Below, piece by piece: positions 10,071-20,539 of a DNA stretch of 64,000 nt. Numbering within the stretch: position 1 is the stretch's first letter; every line of letters begins with the position of its first letter. The notes under the pieces are model-generated. The model was not told where the DNA came from. It did no database searches and saw nothing but the letters and a program-made list of their open reading frames with translations. This DNA is from Papaver somniferum (lineage: Eukaryota > Streptophyta > Magnoliopsida > Ranunculales > Papaveraceae): positions 121,465,849 through 121,529,848 of the forward strand of contig NC_039359.1 of NCBI RefSeq assembly GCF_003573695.1, in the 5' to 3' direction. The translations under genes and the position numbers were made by a program.

Positions 10071-10563
10071 AACTGAGGTAAGAGAGATAACTAAAGCATG
10101 GATGAATACTCTTGATTATTGTCCTAAGGAAATCTATGATTGCTCTCTCAGTCTTTTTTCTGAAAATAATTCTCATGATTATGTGGATCAGCCAACCTCT
10201 CCTGATTGTGTATTGAACTCCAGGAGTTTCTCGGAAAAAATCCTACTAAATCGCTCTGTTCAGTTGAGTTCATCTCAGGATCATCTTAGCACGTCAAATC
10301 AAAAACAGTCCCGTCTGGCTAACCGTTGTATGAAGAAAAAAGAAAGGAAGTCCTCCCTTCATCAAAAGGCGTTTTCAAAAACGGTGCGAGATTGGAAAAG
10401 ATCAACAGTCAAGTTTTTTAAAACTGTGCTTACATTGGATAGGAAAGTTCTTCATAATTCTCCTTCTCAAATGGATAATCAGAAACCTAGTACAATGAGT
10501 GGTTTCTCTCTCTGCAGGATTTATCCCAATCCAAACTTGGATTGGAGGCCTTGTGTTCAGTAA
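10024..10563 (+). CDS. 179-residue basic ORF overlapping gag in the +1 frame
   Basis: The ORF begins within the gag tail and runs 179 codons. Composition is Ser/Lys-rich with basic clusters (MKKKERK, DWKRSTVKFFK) and no recognised domain. It may be the original gag C-terminus displaced by a frameshift: a run of seven A at about 10,057-10,063 lies in the overlap. A separate basic accessory protein is the alternative. The length of open frame in AT-rich DNA is the main evidence that it is real. Confidence 0.4.
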   Translation: MKLVLCVFKSLQKNPETEVREITKAWMNTLDYCPKEIYDCSLSLFSENNSHDYVDQPTSPDCVLNSRSFSEKILLNRSVQLSSSQDHLSTSNQKQSRLANRCMKKKERKSSLHQKAFSKTVRDWKRSTVKFFKTVLTLDRKVLHNSPSQMDNQKPSTMSGFSLCRIYPNPNLDWRPCVQ

Positions 10564-10796
10564 TCGTGTTGAAAAATGGTTCTTGCGTTTCTTCCTCTTA
10601 CACAAGGATCATGATATACAAGAGGACTGTGATATAATCTGTGTGTGCTTCTACCAGGTGGTGTTCATAAACGGCTCCATATTTTCAGGTAACTAACTTC
10701 TGTTGGGGTTTGATAAAAAGGGTGTTTCTGGGATTTCTACTCCCTGGTTTCTTTTAAGCACTACCTCTTCTACTTTCTCATTTCATCTTCTCTACC

Positions 10797-11126
10797 ATGT
10801 CCTCCTCTAGTCTTTCAAGCAAAGAAAGTGATGTATGGACGGTTATGTTTCCTTCAAAGAAGATTCATTTCGACTCTTCTGATAATGAGACATGCTATGA
10901 AAAACATGTCTCTTCTTCTGATGAGAACCCTACTGTCTCTCAGTTTGATAAGCTCTCTTTAACAATGAATCTCGTCTTGGAACAAGTTCGTGCTATGAAA
11001 AATGAACTTGAAGTTTCTTCCAAAAGACTTGAAGAGAAAATGGATAGTCTTGAATCAAGGATTGACCTAATCGAAGATGAGCTTGAAGAATATAGGGAAT
11101 ACGAGAAGAATATTCAAAGTAAGTGA
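10797..11126 (+). CDS. coiled-coil ORF in the 3' part of the Copia element
   Basis: The 109-residue ORF has a Ser/Asp-rich N-terminal half and a C-terminal heptad-like stretch (about residues 55-105) of Leu/Met/Ile with Glu/Lys: 'LEEKMDSLESRIDLIEDELE'. That predicts a coiled coil. Some Sireviruses carry an extra, partly coiled-coil ORF after pol; here the equivalent sits after gag, as if pol had been deleted. It is preceded by a pyrimidine-rich stretch (10,740-10,796) that could include a splice acceptor. Likely role is protein-protein contact in the particle or with host factors; that is inference. Confidence 0.5.
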   Translation: MSSSSLSSKESDVWTVMFPSKKIHFDSSDNETCYEKHVSSSDENPTVSQFDKLSLTMNLVLEQVRAMKNELEVSSKRLEEKMDSLESRIDLIEDELEEYREYEKNIQSK

Positions 11127-11655
11127 AACGATTTACAAGAGGTTTAGATACCTAGTATGTCTTCCTTTTGGATTAGTTGGAAGAATAATTAGTGCTTTGA
11201 ATAGCGATGATTGTGACTACACATAACTATTTTTGTTTCATTCTCTTATGTTATTTTTTAGGTTTATTGGTATTAAATTCTAAAAATATTTGGAGGATGA
11301 TAGTTATTGCAGTATTTTCTTGGTTTGTTATATTGCAATATTTTTATGGGATATGTATTGTTTGCCTCCGTGAACTTGAAGGTCCCATATTGCGGTCAAA
11401 AGTAAAGTCGTTCATGAATTGATATTCGTATTGATGAAAGGACGAATGGACTTTTGACATATACAAAGTTATGCCTATGCAATCATGTATTTGATGGAAA
11501 ATAGGATTAAATCTTTTGTATGACAAGGATAAAGTCTATTATGTTGTTATGCATATAATGATGCAAAGATAGAATAGATCCTTGTATGTTATCCACGGTA
11601 TTGATCTTCATTGATCCATTTTATTATGTTTTATCGTGAAGGCTCCATTATGTGT

Positions 11656-12155
11656 CTTATGTTGAGCACCTTACAACTAAGTCGATTTACCTTGGCTTTG
11701 TTGGTTGTTCCGTAAGATGTTATATGTTGAGTGTTATGAACTAAATTAATCATCCTTGGTTATTTAGTTTTGTACTACATAAGTTTTCCTTCTTATGTTG
11801 AGTACATGTGCGGTTAAGATGGTCATGTTTCATGATAATCTTAGTCGGGGTTCCATAATCTCTTATGTTGAGCTCAAAATAATTAAATTGATTACCTCGG
11901 TGATTAGTTTGGTTATTTGTATTCTGATTAGATTAATTATAGGTTCTCTTGTAATTAATCTAATTGAGTTTTCATATATTCCACACGTTATTGTATTGAG
12001 TATATGAACGGATACACTATCATGTTCTCTTGGTTAATGTAGTCACGTATTCCGTAAGGTTTTCCTTATGTTGAGTACTTGAACGATTAAGTTAGTCCCC
12101 TCCATATGATTAACTTAATCGTAGCCTGTTTCTCCTTGAGTTTACTTATGTTGAG
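11656..12155. repeat. spaced 'TTATGTTGAG' repeat array
   Basis: Near-identical copies of (C)TTATGTTGAG(T/C)A(C) occur at about 11,657, 11,721, 11,792, 11,862, 12,065 and 12,144. Between them lie variations of 'ATTAAGTTGATCAC' and 'GTAATTAATC'. Unit length is roughly 65-100 bp and the copies have diverged, so the array predates the insertion. Confidence 0.6.
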
Positions 12156-12356
12156 CACTTTCAATTAAATTGATCACTTTTGTAGTTTTGATTTAATTGC
12201 GTATTCCAATTAGAATATTCATGGGTTTACTTGTGAGTATTTTGGTTGAGTTTTGGATATAAAAAATCATTCACATGGTTTTTGGTGTCCAAATAAAAAT
12301 CCTTCTTTTCTTTCGAAATTAAGGTCGCTCTTGTTGTTCCTTTGGGAATGACATCA

Positions 12357-13006
12357 AATGGGGGAGAGTTCTTTTGAACTTGTGCTTAATGGTAATATCT
12401 TGCGGGGAGTGCGGCTGTGGAATTTTATAGGAGTTATCTTGCATCTTAAAACTCCTTGATGAATGCTATTATCTTCGGCTATAAGATTGCATCTAAATTA
12501 AGATGATATGTTGTCTTTCTTTTGGTCATGAAATGTCTCTTGTGGAAATTTCATTATGAACCCGTTCTTGTACCTTTACAAATTTTATTGACAAAAAGGG
12601 GGATAAATATTGTAGGTCACTCTACAAATACATATGGTTTTCGGATCATTGTGTAAGGGGGAGTGGTTTCCATGATCGAGATGGAGTATTGACTAAGGGG
12701 GAGTGATACATATCACCATAGTATTATTGTTAAAGTCGTGATGCAATTGGACTTTGATGTTCATAATAATACTATGACACTGTATAATAATGATCGAGAA
12801 TCTCGATTTCTCTCATTGTTATAGCTATGGATCTTCAACAACGGTGATACTAAACTTACAACCTTTGGGATCATTGGAGTACTTGGAAGGACGAAGATTT
12901 CAAGGAACGTTGAAGATTGGACTATGGAATAGGAGCCACTAAAGTTTATCTTTTTTGTATTCCATATGTATTAATAGTTTTTCACTAAAATTGACAAAGG
13001 GGGAGA
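12357..13006 (+). promoter_or_regulatory. multiple polypurine tracts
   Basis: Purine tracts occur at 12,357-12,367, 12,593-12,603, 12,655-12,666, 12,695-12,705 and 12,993-13,006. The last one (ACAAAGGGGGAGAT) directly abuts the 3' LTR and should prime plus-strand synthesis. Repeated tracts upstream of the 3' LTR are a described Sirevirus trait. Confidence 0.65.
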
Positions 13007-13007
13007 T

Positions 13008-15419
13008 TGTTAGAGCATAGCTCGGTCATCCTCGCACGTGTTTCTATATCAAGCATGTTTGTCAATGTTAGTGATCAAAACTATAAAGTCTTGATTTCTA
13101 TCCTATTAGCTAAGTCTCGGACTAGGATAGGAAAAGTGTAGTTGAGCTCAAGGACTTCATGGTGATTCAACGACAATGACGAAGATCTACACCAAGGTAC
13201 CGTGGAACTTAATCAACAAAAAGGTATATGAAGACTTGAACTTATCTATCACTCGAAAGTCTATCTATTCTTTTCCTACTTCTTATAAGACAAAAGTCAT
13301 ATGCTATATAGACTAGATCATATACACTTGATATTTCGAGCTGAGTATTCATTGCTTATCTTTTACTCGAAATCTTGTGTTGGTAAAGCGTTTCGCTTTG
13401 ATCAGGTTTATCTTCACCTAGTGACGAAAGTCATGAAAGTTTCAATCACTTTGGAAATTACTCTGACGAGAAAGGTCTATTGTTCTTCACGACTGAATAT
13501 CGCCCTCTGAGAATGTTTCAATGATTGAAATGAGAGTTTAGATGACATAACCATGTATTCCTTGAACCGAAGTTTTCGAACTTTGTTGATCAAGAGAAAC
13601 CGGTAGGATTGTGGAATTGGCTTGCCAAGTCCGCGAACTGACGGAAGTTCTCGACCGAGAATTTCTGCTGGGATTTCCAAAACTCGTTTGTGTGCTAAGT
13701 CTGCGAGCTCAGTCCGCGAACCCAGTCCCTGAACTGGCGGAAGTTCTCGACCCGAGAATTTCTGCTGAGTTTGGAAAACTCAACTGATTAACTTAAGTCT
13801 GCGAACTTGTTTGTGAGCTTAATAGGTTATGATCTAAAGATGTGCTCTGAACATGAAATATTAATTATTAAGGAATGCTTTATGCAAACCGTGGCTATAA
13901 TGCTCATGAGCCGATTCTAATCGGATCGAATCATCTTTGTTTCAATTGTGTCTTGTGTAGTTACATAAGATCTCATAGCAATTGAAAAACTCTTAACTAG
14001 TTCATTTGAGTCAATTGAACTAGTTATGGTGAAGAAGAACATGATTAATATGAGATGCTCATATGGTTGACCTTTTGGGTATCATGTTGAACCAACATAC
14101 GTGTACTCGTTTGGGCATGGTTTTTCTCAAACCCAGTAAACGTGTACCCAAGTGTGTATGACAAGCTATGTCTTTCGATCTAACGGTTGAGAGATTTTGG
14201 CTTGAATCTAAATCAGGTTTTCATTTTAACGGTGAATAGATTTTTCTTTGTACCTAAGGAAAAACCCTGATTTGAAGGATATATAAAGGAGACTTCTAGC
14301 ATTGAGCAAACACTAATCCCCACACGTCTGTGTGCTACTAGTGCTCTCGCTAGATCCGATCTCCATTAACTCTTGACTTTCTTCTTTAAACTCGAGTTAA
14401 CGACTTAAAGACTTCATTGGGATTGTGAAGCCAGACCGATACTACTTTTATCGTAGTTGTGTGATTTGATCTTGCATCTTGTATCGTACTGGTACAATCG
14501 ATTGGTTGGCTTGAGATCGTGAGAGTTCTCCGATAGGCAAGATAAAGAAGTCACAAACATCTTCGTCTTACTGTTTGTGATTCCTCGACAATCCGCTCGT
14601 GTAGTCAGGAAGGATTGTAGAGAGGTGATTGATTAATCTAGGTTGTTCTTCGGGAATATAAGTTCGGATTATCAATTGGTTCCTGTTACCTTGATTTTAT
14701 ATCTAAAGACGGAACAAAACCTAGGGTTTATCTGTGGGAGACAAATTTATCCTTTTGATAGACTTTTCTGTGTGAGACAGATTCGTTTATTATCAAGTCT
14801 GTGATTTTGGGTTGCAGAAAATCTTTGTTGTGGGTGAGATCAGCAAAGGGAATCAAGTACGCAGTGTCCTGCTGGGATCAGAGGCATAGGAGTACAACTG
14901 TACCTTGTATCAGTGGGAGATTGGTAGGGGTTCAACTATAGATCAGTCTGAAGTTAGCTTGGAGTAAGCTAGGGTCTGTAGTGGCTTAATACAGTGTGTA
15001 TTGAATCTGGACTAGGTCCCGGGGTTTTTCTGCATTTGCGGTTTCCTCGTTAACAAAAATTCTGGTGTCTGTGTTATTTCTTTTCCGAATTATATTTTAT
15101 ATAATAGAAATAATACAGGTTGTGCGTTCGTGATCATCAACTTCTCTAATCCAACTTTTGGTTGTTGATTGTAGTTGATTGATCCTTGGACATTGGTCTT
15201 TGGTACCGTCCAAGTTATCTCTCTTTGATAAAGACTCGCTATTGATTTTAGCTTGAGTAGAAATCAAATCGAGAGGTTGAGATAATAACTCTTTGAGATA
15301 CATTTTATCTAGATCGAGTCTGACTATCTAGTTGATTCTCTACCAAAGTATTTCGGAGTTCGTCCATACAGATTGCTAAGCGAAATATTGGGTAGTGTTG
15401 TTAGACCCCTGCTTTTTCA
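13008..15419 (+). repeat. 3' LTR of Copia element
   Basis: The 2,412-bp LTR is the partner of 6672-9101, with scattered substitutions and a shortened 'GTCCGCGAAC' array at 13,626-13,650. TATA box at 14,280-14,287. It is followed by TSD CAAAC (15,420-15,424). Confidence 0.92.
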
Positions 15420-15424
15420 CAAAC

Positions 15425-15780
15425 AATACTCCTGCATGTTAACTTTCTTCATAATCTTCCATGAAGATTGAGGCAGTTCCATAATCTTCCATGAAGATGC
15501 ATATATCATTATAAATTTTTTATTCTTTCTAAAAAAACTCTACAAATCAGTATAATTATCCACTACATGCATCTTGTCAATTGATAAGCTTTTTTTTTTC
15601 AATGTAAGAAAGCTGGAAAGAAATATCCTTTACAAGAATAGTTGGATTCGATTTAAGTTTCTTAAATATAATATTACATTTATGTTTCCATAAACCCGAA
15701 TAACAACTTTTCTGACTAGACTTTCACTATAATTATGAAAAAGATAATCAATCCATCCATGCACAATAATATAGTTAGAG
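15425..15780. other. LINE continuation and unclassified DNA
   Basis: The first bases are the other side of the LINE interrupted at 6666. An 18-base sequence, ATAATCTTCCATGAAGAT, is duplicated at about 15,452 and 15,480. A T-run near 15,590-15,600 may be the tail of a minus-strand retroposon. No gene is seen. Confidence 0.3.
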
Positions 15781-16054
15781 TGTAATCACCCGTCCCTCCA
15801 CCGATATTTTCCCCACTTATCCACTGCAGTTATCCGGCAGTGTGGGGTTTTCAACGGGCATCGCTGCGGTTATCCAACAACAATTTCCTCGGAGGTCACC
15901 CATCCCTGGATTACTCTCGCCCAAGCACGCTTAACTGCAGAGTTTTCTGCTAACTCTGGAGCCAATTGTACTGAAAAGGCTTCGGTGTTAGGAAAGGATA
16001 AACCATTACTTATATTCCATTCGGCCAACCACTGCTGAATATCGGGGTATTACA
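15781..16054 (-). repeat. Cassandra LTR 1 (3' LTR)
   Basis: The 274-bp LTR runs TGTAAT...ATTACA, a near-palindromic TGTAAT/ATTACA terminal pair. The 5S-like part spans roughly 15,870-15,990. The likely polypurine tract (minus strand AAGGTGGTGGTAT) abuts its right side. Confidence 0.8.
15889..15945 (-). ncRNA. 5S rRNA-like domain within Cassandra LTR
   Basis: Read on the minus strand, this carries the conserved plant 5S core: 'CTGCAGTTAAGCGTGCTTGG', then 'GCGAGAGTAAT', then 'GGATGGGTGACCTCC'. That core includes the RNA polymerase III internal control region, so the LTR may be transcribed by Pol III. It is not a genuine 5S gene: the flanks diverge and it sits inside an LTR. Confidence 0.8.
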
Positions 16055-16213
16055 ATACCACCACCTTAAATTGGAGCCGTCCTCGACTTCTGAATATATT
16101 AAATCCCAGATCTCTGACGTCCCTTGCCCTCATGAGACAAGCACCTGGAGAAACCCCGTCCATCGTACATTCCCACCCTCAGCAGGTGACCCATCATCGT
16201 CTCTGGTACCATT

Positions 16214-16453
16214 TGTAATGATCCATCCCTCCACCGATATTGGCCCCACTTAGCCACTGTGGCTATCCGGCAGTGTAGGTTTTCAACGGGCATCGCAGCG
16301 GTAATCCAACATTAACTTCCAAGGAGGCCACCCATCTTGTGACTGCTCCCGCCCGAGTACGCTTAATTACAAAGTTTTCTACCATGTCTGAAGTCAATTG
16401 TGCTGAAAAGGCATCGGTGTTAGGAAAGGAAAAACCATTACTTACTGCCTTAC
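16214..16453 (-). repeat. Cassandra LTR 2, truncated, with a degraded 5S-like domain
   Basis: It is the partner of 15,781-16,054, with the 5S-like part at about 16,322-16,375 (several substitutions). Homology stops near 16,442; the expected last 50 or so bases ending ATTACA are absent. Confidence 0.75.
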
Positions 16454-18122
16454 TGATAAACACATTTTTGTGACTATTTTGCCCTCAATGTTCCATATTG
16501 TTACTACCCAATTTCGTACTTATTATGGTGTTTTGTGTTTTTGTAGGTATTTTTTTAGAAATAAATATTGTTGAAAAATTCGGCTCGAAAAATTGCTCGG
16601 AGCACCCCCGGTGGACATGTGTTATTCGGACTCCCACCCTTGGATAAGGGGTACTCAATTACTAAGGGCACCCTCTTTATTATTTACACCCCAGAATACC
16701 CCAGATGTTAAAGGCACCCCTACTCTGGATAGGGGTTTCCCCTTCTTCTTCATTTTCAAATATGAATTTTGGCGGAAGATAATGCAGACGCAGGCAGAAT
16801 CAAGGTTGGAGTTTTAATCGTGTTCTAGGGAGATTCAAGGGTTGCAACTCATTGGGTTTGTCTATTTCGATCCAATTGAGTTGGTAATGGTCGTCGTTTG
16901 TACCAGAATTAGCTAGAACGGTGGATTTAAGGGTTGAATATATTCCCGGGTTTTCTTCCTTCGGAAACTCTGTTAAGATTTTGGTCACGTTGGAATGAGA
17001 CTCGGGCACTGGATTTGGTTTCTTTGGGACGGTTTGGACCAAACAGGGATGGTATGGTCGATGTTTTCGGTTAGAATTGGCTGCGTCGTGGGATTGAAGC
17101 TAACAAAGCTACACGTTCGTGGGAGAGTTTTTCACGGGATTTGCTATGAATTGTGTGTGCTGCTGGGACTCTAATTCGTGTACTGAACGTGTATGGAGGA
17201 CTCTTAGTTGCAATAGACGCGTGAAGGAAGTAAAGAAGGATATAAAACCATAATTTTGGAAATAATATATTCCCGAGTAATGGCTTTGCTGTGAGAGAAT
17301 TTGGAGACATTACTGCGAGATATTTTGGTCCTGTGGAGTATATATAGGGTGATGGGGACTCAGAGAGGGGGGATGGAGAGTTAGGGGTGAGAATACAGTA
17401 GAGAATCGGGAGTTGCAGAGATTGTCTCTGCTGCTGCCATTGAAGAACATACAAAGAACATAAGACTACAAGAAGCAGTCGTTTATGCTACAGTGTATAC
17501 GACAGTCGCGGGACAGTCTTATATGCTACAGCGATATGACCCACAGCCGAGGGTCGTAGTTCTCTGGTTTGTAACAAATATAATTGTTACAAATCCGATT
17601 TTGAATTATTTCTCCATTTTCTCCTTGTAAACACCTTTATGAGCAATGCAAAATTCCTTTGAGTGTGTTTTCACCATGCGGAGCTAGACCCCATCACTGG
17701 GACAACGGAGGAAGCAACTTTTCATGATTGTGGTAAATGAATTAATTCTTTTATTGAATTTTTGCATAGATTTAATTTCTTTATGATTTCTATTAATTAT
17801 TTGTTATTTTGTTAGATGCCGCATGCTTAGTTTTAAATACTTTAGATGCGTCATGCTTTTAACTTACAAATAATATTTTACGAAATCTATTTTTGGCAAA
17901 GAACTAGAGTCACAACTTCTTTTGTTTGAGCTATATTGTCTAGAGTTAATGACTGAACCATAACAATATGAAAAGTAGTGGAATCCCGCGTCTCAGCGTC
18001 TCTTCATCTTGTGACATAATTTGTATATTTTTAGTGTTTTTCCTTTATTAATCCTAAAAACAATTTCAACAAGTCTGAGTGAACGAATCATCTTACTACA
18101 ACATCATTGAAAAATACCATCA
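16454..18122 (+). repeat. 5' LTR of Gypsy element
   Basis: The 1,669-bp LTR starts TGATAAACACATTTTTGTG and ends GAAAAATACCATCA. A TATA-like TATATA at 17,339-17,344 lies in 'GTGGAGTATATATAGG'. Near-identical to 22,327-23,997. Long minus-strand frames inside it occur in both LTRs and are not considered genes. Confidence 0.9.
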
Positions 18123-18127
18123 ATTTT

Positions 18128-18145
18128 TGGCGCCGCCGACGCGGA
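18128..18145 (+). promoter_or_regulatory. primer-binding site (divergent TGGCGCCG type)
   Basis: TGGCGCCGCCGACGCGGA begins five bases after the 5' LTR. Athila/Tat-type elements usually have TGGCGCCGTTGCCGGGGA here (tRNA-Asp). This copy agrees at the first 9 bases and then diverges. Confidence 0.5.
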
Positions 18146-19194
18146 TTTGTTTATAAATTTGTTTTTAGTTTTATTTTTATTTATTCCTTTTTACGGCTTT
18201 TGGTATTTCTTGTTTGCTTTCAGATTTGGAACTGAGCTAAAGAAAAGGTGAGAAAGTGCTGAAAACAAAAGCGAAGCCAAAGAAAAAAAGAAAGAGGAAT
18301 CCAAAAGGAGTGAAGAAGAAAATTTTTGTATATAGATATTCTATTTTATATTTATTTATTTTTTTTAGAAACTGTAATTAAGGTTTTTATTTTTGTAATC
18401 TTTTATTTTTGGACATTTTTTTTATTTTCGGACATTGAACTTTGGGACTTTATTTTTTTAAACCCTACGGAAGGGTAGTTTTAAATATAAACTGTGTGCA
18501 GAGAAGGACAACGATTACGATATCGTCTCGGCCCCTCGGGTTCGTACATGACATAGGAGTCGTGGCCCGAGTCGACTTCAATGGTTCATCCCACGTCTGG
18601 AACGGGAGGTAAGAATTCTAAACACCCGCGAATCCCCTGTCAGCGGGTTTACTGGATGATTTTGTATGCATATATGTTGAGGACCTGAAATCGGATTTAA
18701 TTTTCTAGTAAAGGGAAAGGCCTGGACAAATCAAGATAAGGACTCAGATTTCATCACTGTTTCCTTCTTGCCCGCCTTAGGAACACGTAACCTACGCGAA
18801 CCTAAGCTTAAAATACTGACTAGAACGAGACCGATAGGGTAACGAGCTTAATAGGAAAGTCATTCGAAAAATATTGGTTACTCTTTTAAGCATACTTCAA
18901 AGTTCATGATAGTTTCTGTGAGTTGAATGTGTGACTGCGCCACCTTGTAATGTGGTGAGGCCTTGGGTATCAAAGCTTCACGCAGCTTCCCTCGCCTCTA
19001 TTCAACTTACTTTGACTCGGATTGATTCCAGAGGGGTTTGCTTAAATTGTAACGAATTCCCTTTCGAAGGATTAGAAGCTGGTCTAGAAACAATCTAAGT
19101 GGAGCCATCATGCTTTTTGTTTGCTAGATAAATTAGGCTTGTTGTGGTCGAGTCAGCCTTCTTTGTGTTTGTTTAGAATTCCCTTGCAGTTAGG
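18146..19194 (+). other. long leader of Gypsy element
   Basis: No ORF is seen. T-rich tracts (18,330-18,460) are followed by a moderately GC-rich stretch. It probably serves as leader/packaging sequence. Confidence 0.4.
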
Positions 19195-20496
19195 ATGTCA
19201 AACTGGTATTATAATAGCCATCGCAATGAATATGATTATCCAACTGAACAATATGGACATTACTCTTACCATAGTGTGAATAGTGGTTGGGAACGCCAAA
19301 CTTTGGAAGGATATGGGTCATACCCCGGTGAGACCAATTACTATCCACACGTGCATCAGTCTTACGAGCAAAAAGATTATAGTACTAGTTCTTCGTCTCT
19401 AGAGGATACAATCAAACTATTGAAAAGTAGTCCTTTTTATGATCCCTCTGTTCCTATTCCTCCTTTAGAAGAGTCCCTCAGGAAGTTAACTGAGTCGACG
19501 CGTAAGTTAGCTGAGATGAATAGTATAATTATAGACGAAAGAAATACAATAATGAGTGAACCTTCTTTAGAAAACCACCTCAAGCGGATAGCTGGGACGA
19601 ACGAAAGAATTGCTCGAAATTACTTGAATTGCCAATATAGTGTATCCAATAATACCCTTGAGAATGAAGATAGTTATTTACATAATCAAGATAACGAGGT
19701 TAGAATTGGTAGCACTACTTGTTTTGATGAGGTTCGATCTTTTTCATGTTATTATGATGAGGATAGTGTTGATGGAGAATCATACTTATGTAGGAATAGT
19801 GATCAGGAAATGGTTACTCCAATTGAGCTTTACAATGATAATATTATTTCTAGTTCAAATCCAAATAATTTTAATAATTATTCACCTATTCAAAAGGACG
19901 AGGATTTGACTAGAGATACCCTCGTTTTAGACGATGTAGTATTTCATGTTTACAGAGCCGATAATGATTTAGAGGAACGAGTTTATTCTGAGAATAATGT
20001 TTTAGAGTCTAGCTATTTAGAAACAATAGTCTTAGACGAAGACCATAAACTCGTAGATATGAGCGAGGATGAACCATACTTAGAAGAATCAATTGACCAT
20101 TTTCAGGAATCTGATGACCTAGAAATTAGGGAAGTTGTGACTAGTCTTTCTAGAGACACAGAAAACTCTAAGTTTGGGGGTAATTCTCCGTGTGCTTTAA
20201 CTACTAGAAAGTTCCCTCGTGTAGGACTTAACATTTGTGCCTCAACCATCTTACAAGATTATCTTCATACACAATTTACCAAACCTAATGATGTCCAGAA
20301 AGAAGCTCAGTTGTTAGAAACCCATCCTCTGGTTGATGTGGTTTACCCAGGCGATAATACCCAAATTGACTTTGTTTTCCCGCCAAAAATTTTTCTTCCA
20401 ATTGTGGGAACTTATGTTTTTAAGATGTGTCGGTTATTAAGTTTTGAGACTGAACCTAATTACTTTAAGAGAATAGGGTCGACACATTTTTCTTAA
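19195..20496 (+). CDS. 433-residue Tyr/Ser/Asp-rich retroelement ORF
   Basis: The ORF opens with a Tyr-rich segment, then a predicted helical part at about residues 65-145 (LEESLRKLTESTRKLAEM; LKRIAGTNERIARNY) and an acidic, low-complexity middle. The C-terminal 100 residues are better ordered: 'NTQIDFVFPPKIFLP', 'GTYVFKMCRLLSFETEP', 'NYFKRIGSTHF'. The last frame runs directly, via a one-base shift near 20,490, into sequence continuing to the 20,540 ORF, so the two were probably once one protein. No zinc knuckle or enzyme motif. It could be a gag/env-like fusion in a pol-deleted element. Confidence 0.6.
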   Translation: MSNWYYNSHRNEYDYPTEQYGHYSYHSVNSGWERQTLEGYGSYPGETNYYPHVHQSYEQKDYSTSSSSLEDTIKLLKSSPFYDPSVPIPPLEESLRKLTESTRKLAEMNSIIIDERNTIMSEPSLENHLKRIAGTNERIARNYLNCQYSVSNNTLENEDSYLHNQDNEVRIGSTTCFDEVRSFSCYYDEDSVDGESYLCRNSDQEMVTPIELYNDNIISSSNPNNFNNYSPIQKDEDLTRDTLVLDDVVFHVYRADNDLEERVYSENNVLESSYLETIVLDEDHKLVDMSEDEPYLEESIDHFQESDDLEIREVVTSLSRDTENSKFGGNSPCALTTRKFPRVGLNICASTILQDYLHTQFTKPNDVQKEAQLLETHPLVDVVYPGDNTQIDFVFPPKIFLPIVGTYVFKMCRLLSFETEPNYFKRIGSTHFS

Positions 20497-20539
20497 GGAA
20501 GACCACCTCTTTCATTGTGGTCAGCTGTGTGAGTCAAAT

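Larger units (their letters stand above)
11127..13007 (+). other. non-coding 3' region of Copia element with repeats and purine tracts
   Basis: No credible ORF is present. The stretch 11,656-12,155 holds spaced copies of 'CTTATGTTGAG', and 12,357-13,006 holds five purine tracts of the form AAGGGGGAG. Confidence 0.6.
6672..15419 (+). mobile_element. complete non-autonomous Copia element, Sirevirus-like
   Basis: The element is 8,748 bp with LTRs 6672-9101 and 13008-15419, each TGTTAG...CA. It is flanked by the perfect 5-bp TSD CAAAC (6667-6671 and 15420-15424). After the 5' LTR comes a primer-binding site matching initiator tRNA-Met. The 3.9-kb interior encodes a Copia gag (9168-10070), an overlapping ORF (10024-10563) and a coiled-coil ORF (10797-11126). 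No protease, integrase, reverse transcriptase or RNase H is present. Several polypurine tracts near the 3' end are a known Sirevirus trait. The element interrupts an older LINE. It must use enzymes from a relative to move. Confidence 0.9.
15781..16453 (-). mobile_element. Cassandra-type TRIM with 5S rRNA-like LTRs
   Basis: Two LTR copies (15,781-16,054 and 16,214-about 16,442) flank a 159-bp interior. On the minus strand an initiator-Met-like primer-binding site (ATGGTACCAGAG, 16,202-16,213) follows the right-hand LTR, so the element points left. Both LTRs contain a sequence matching plant 5S rRNA in the same orientation, the defining feature of Cassandra. There is no coding capacity. The right LTR is cut short, then the 16,454-23,997 Gypsy element interrupts; a third, internally deleted LTR copy lies at 24,007-24,094. 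Confidence 0.85.

Noticed and set aside
15889..15945. A genuine 5S rRNA gene
   Set aside because: Only the core matches; it is embedded in a 274-bp LTR with TGTAAT/ATTACA ends and is repeated in the partner LTR, as in Cassandra.
17071..17454. 127-codon minus-strand ORF, with a shorter copy at 22,946-23,185
   Set aside because: It lies in the LTR of the Gypsy element on its antisense strand and is broken in the partner LTR.
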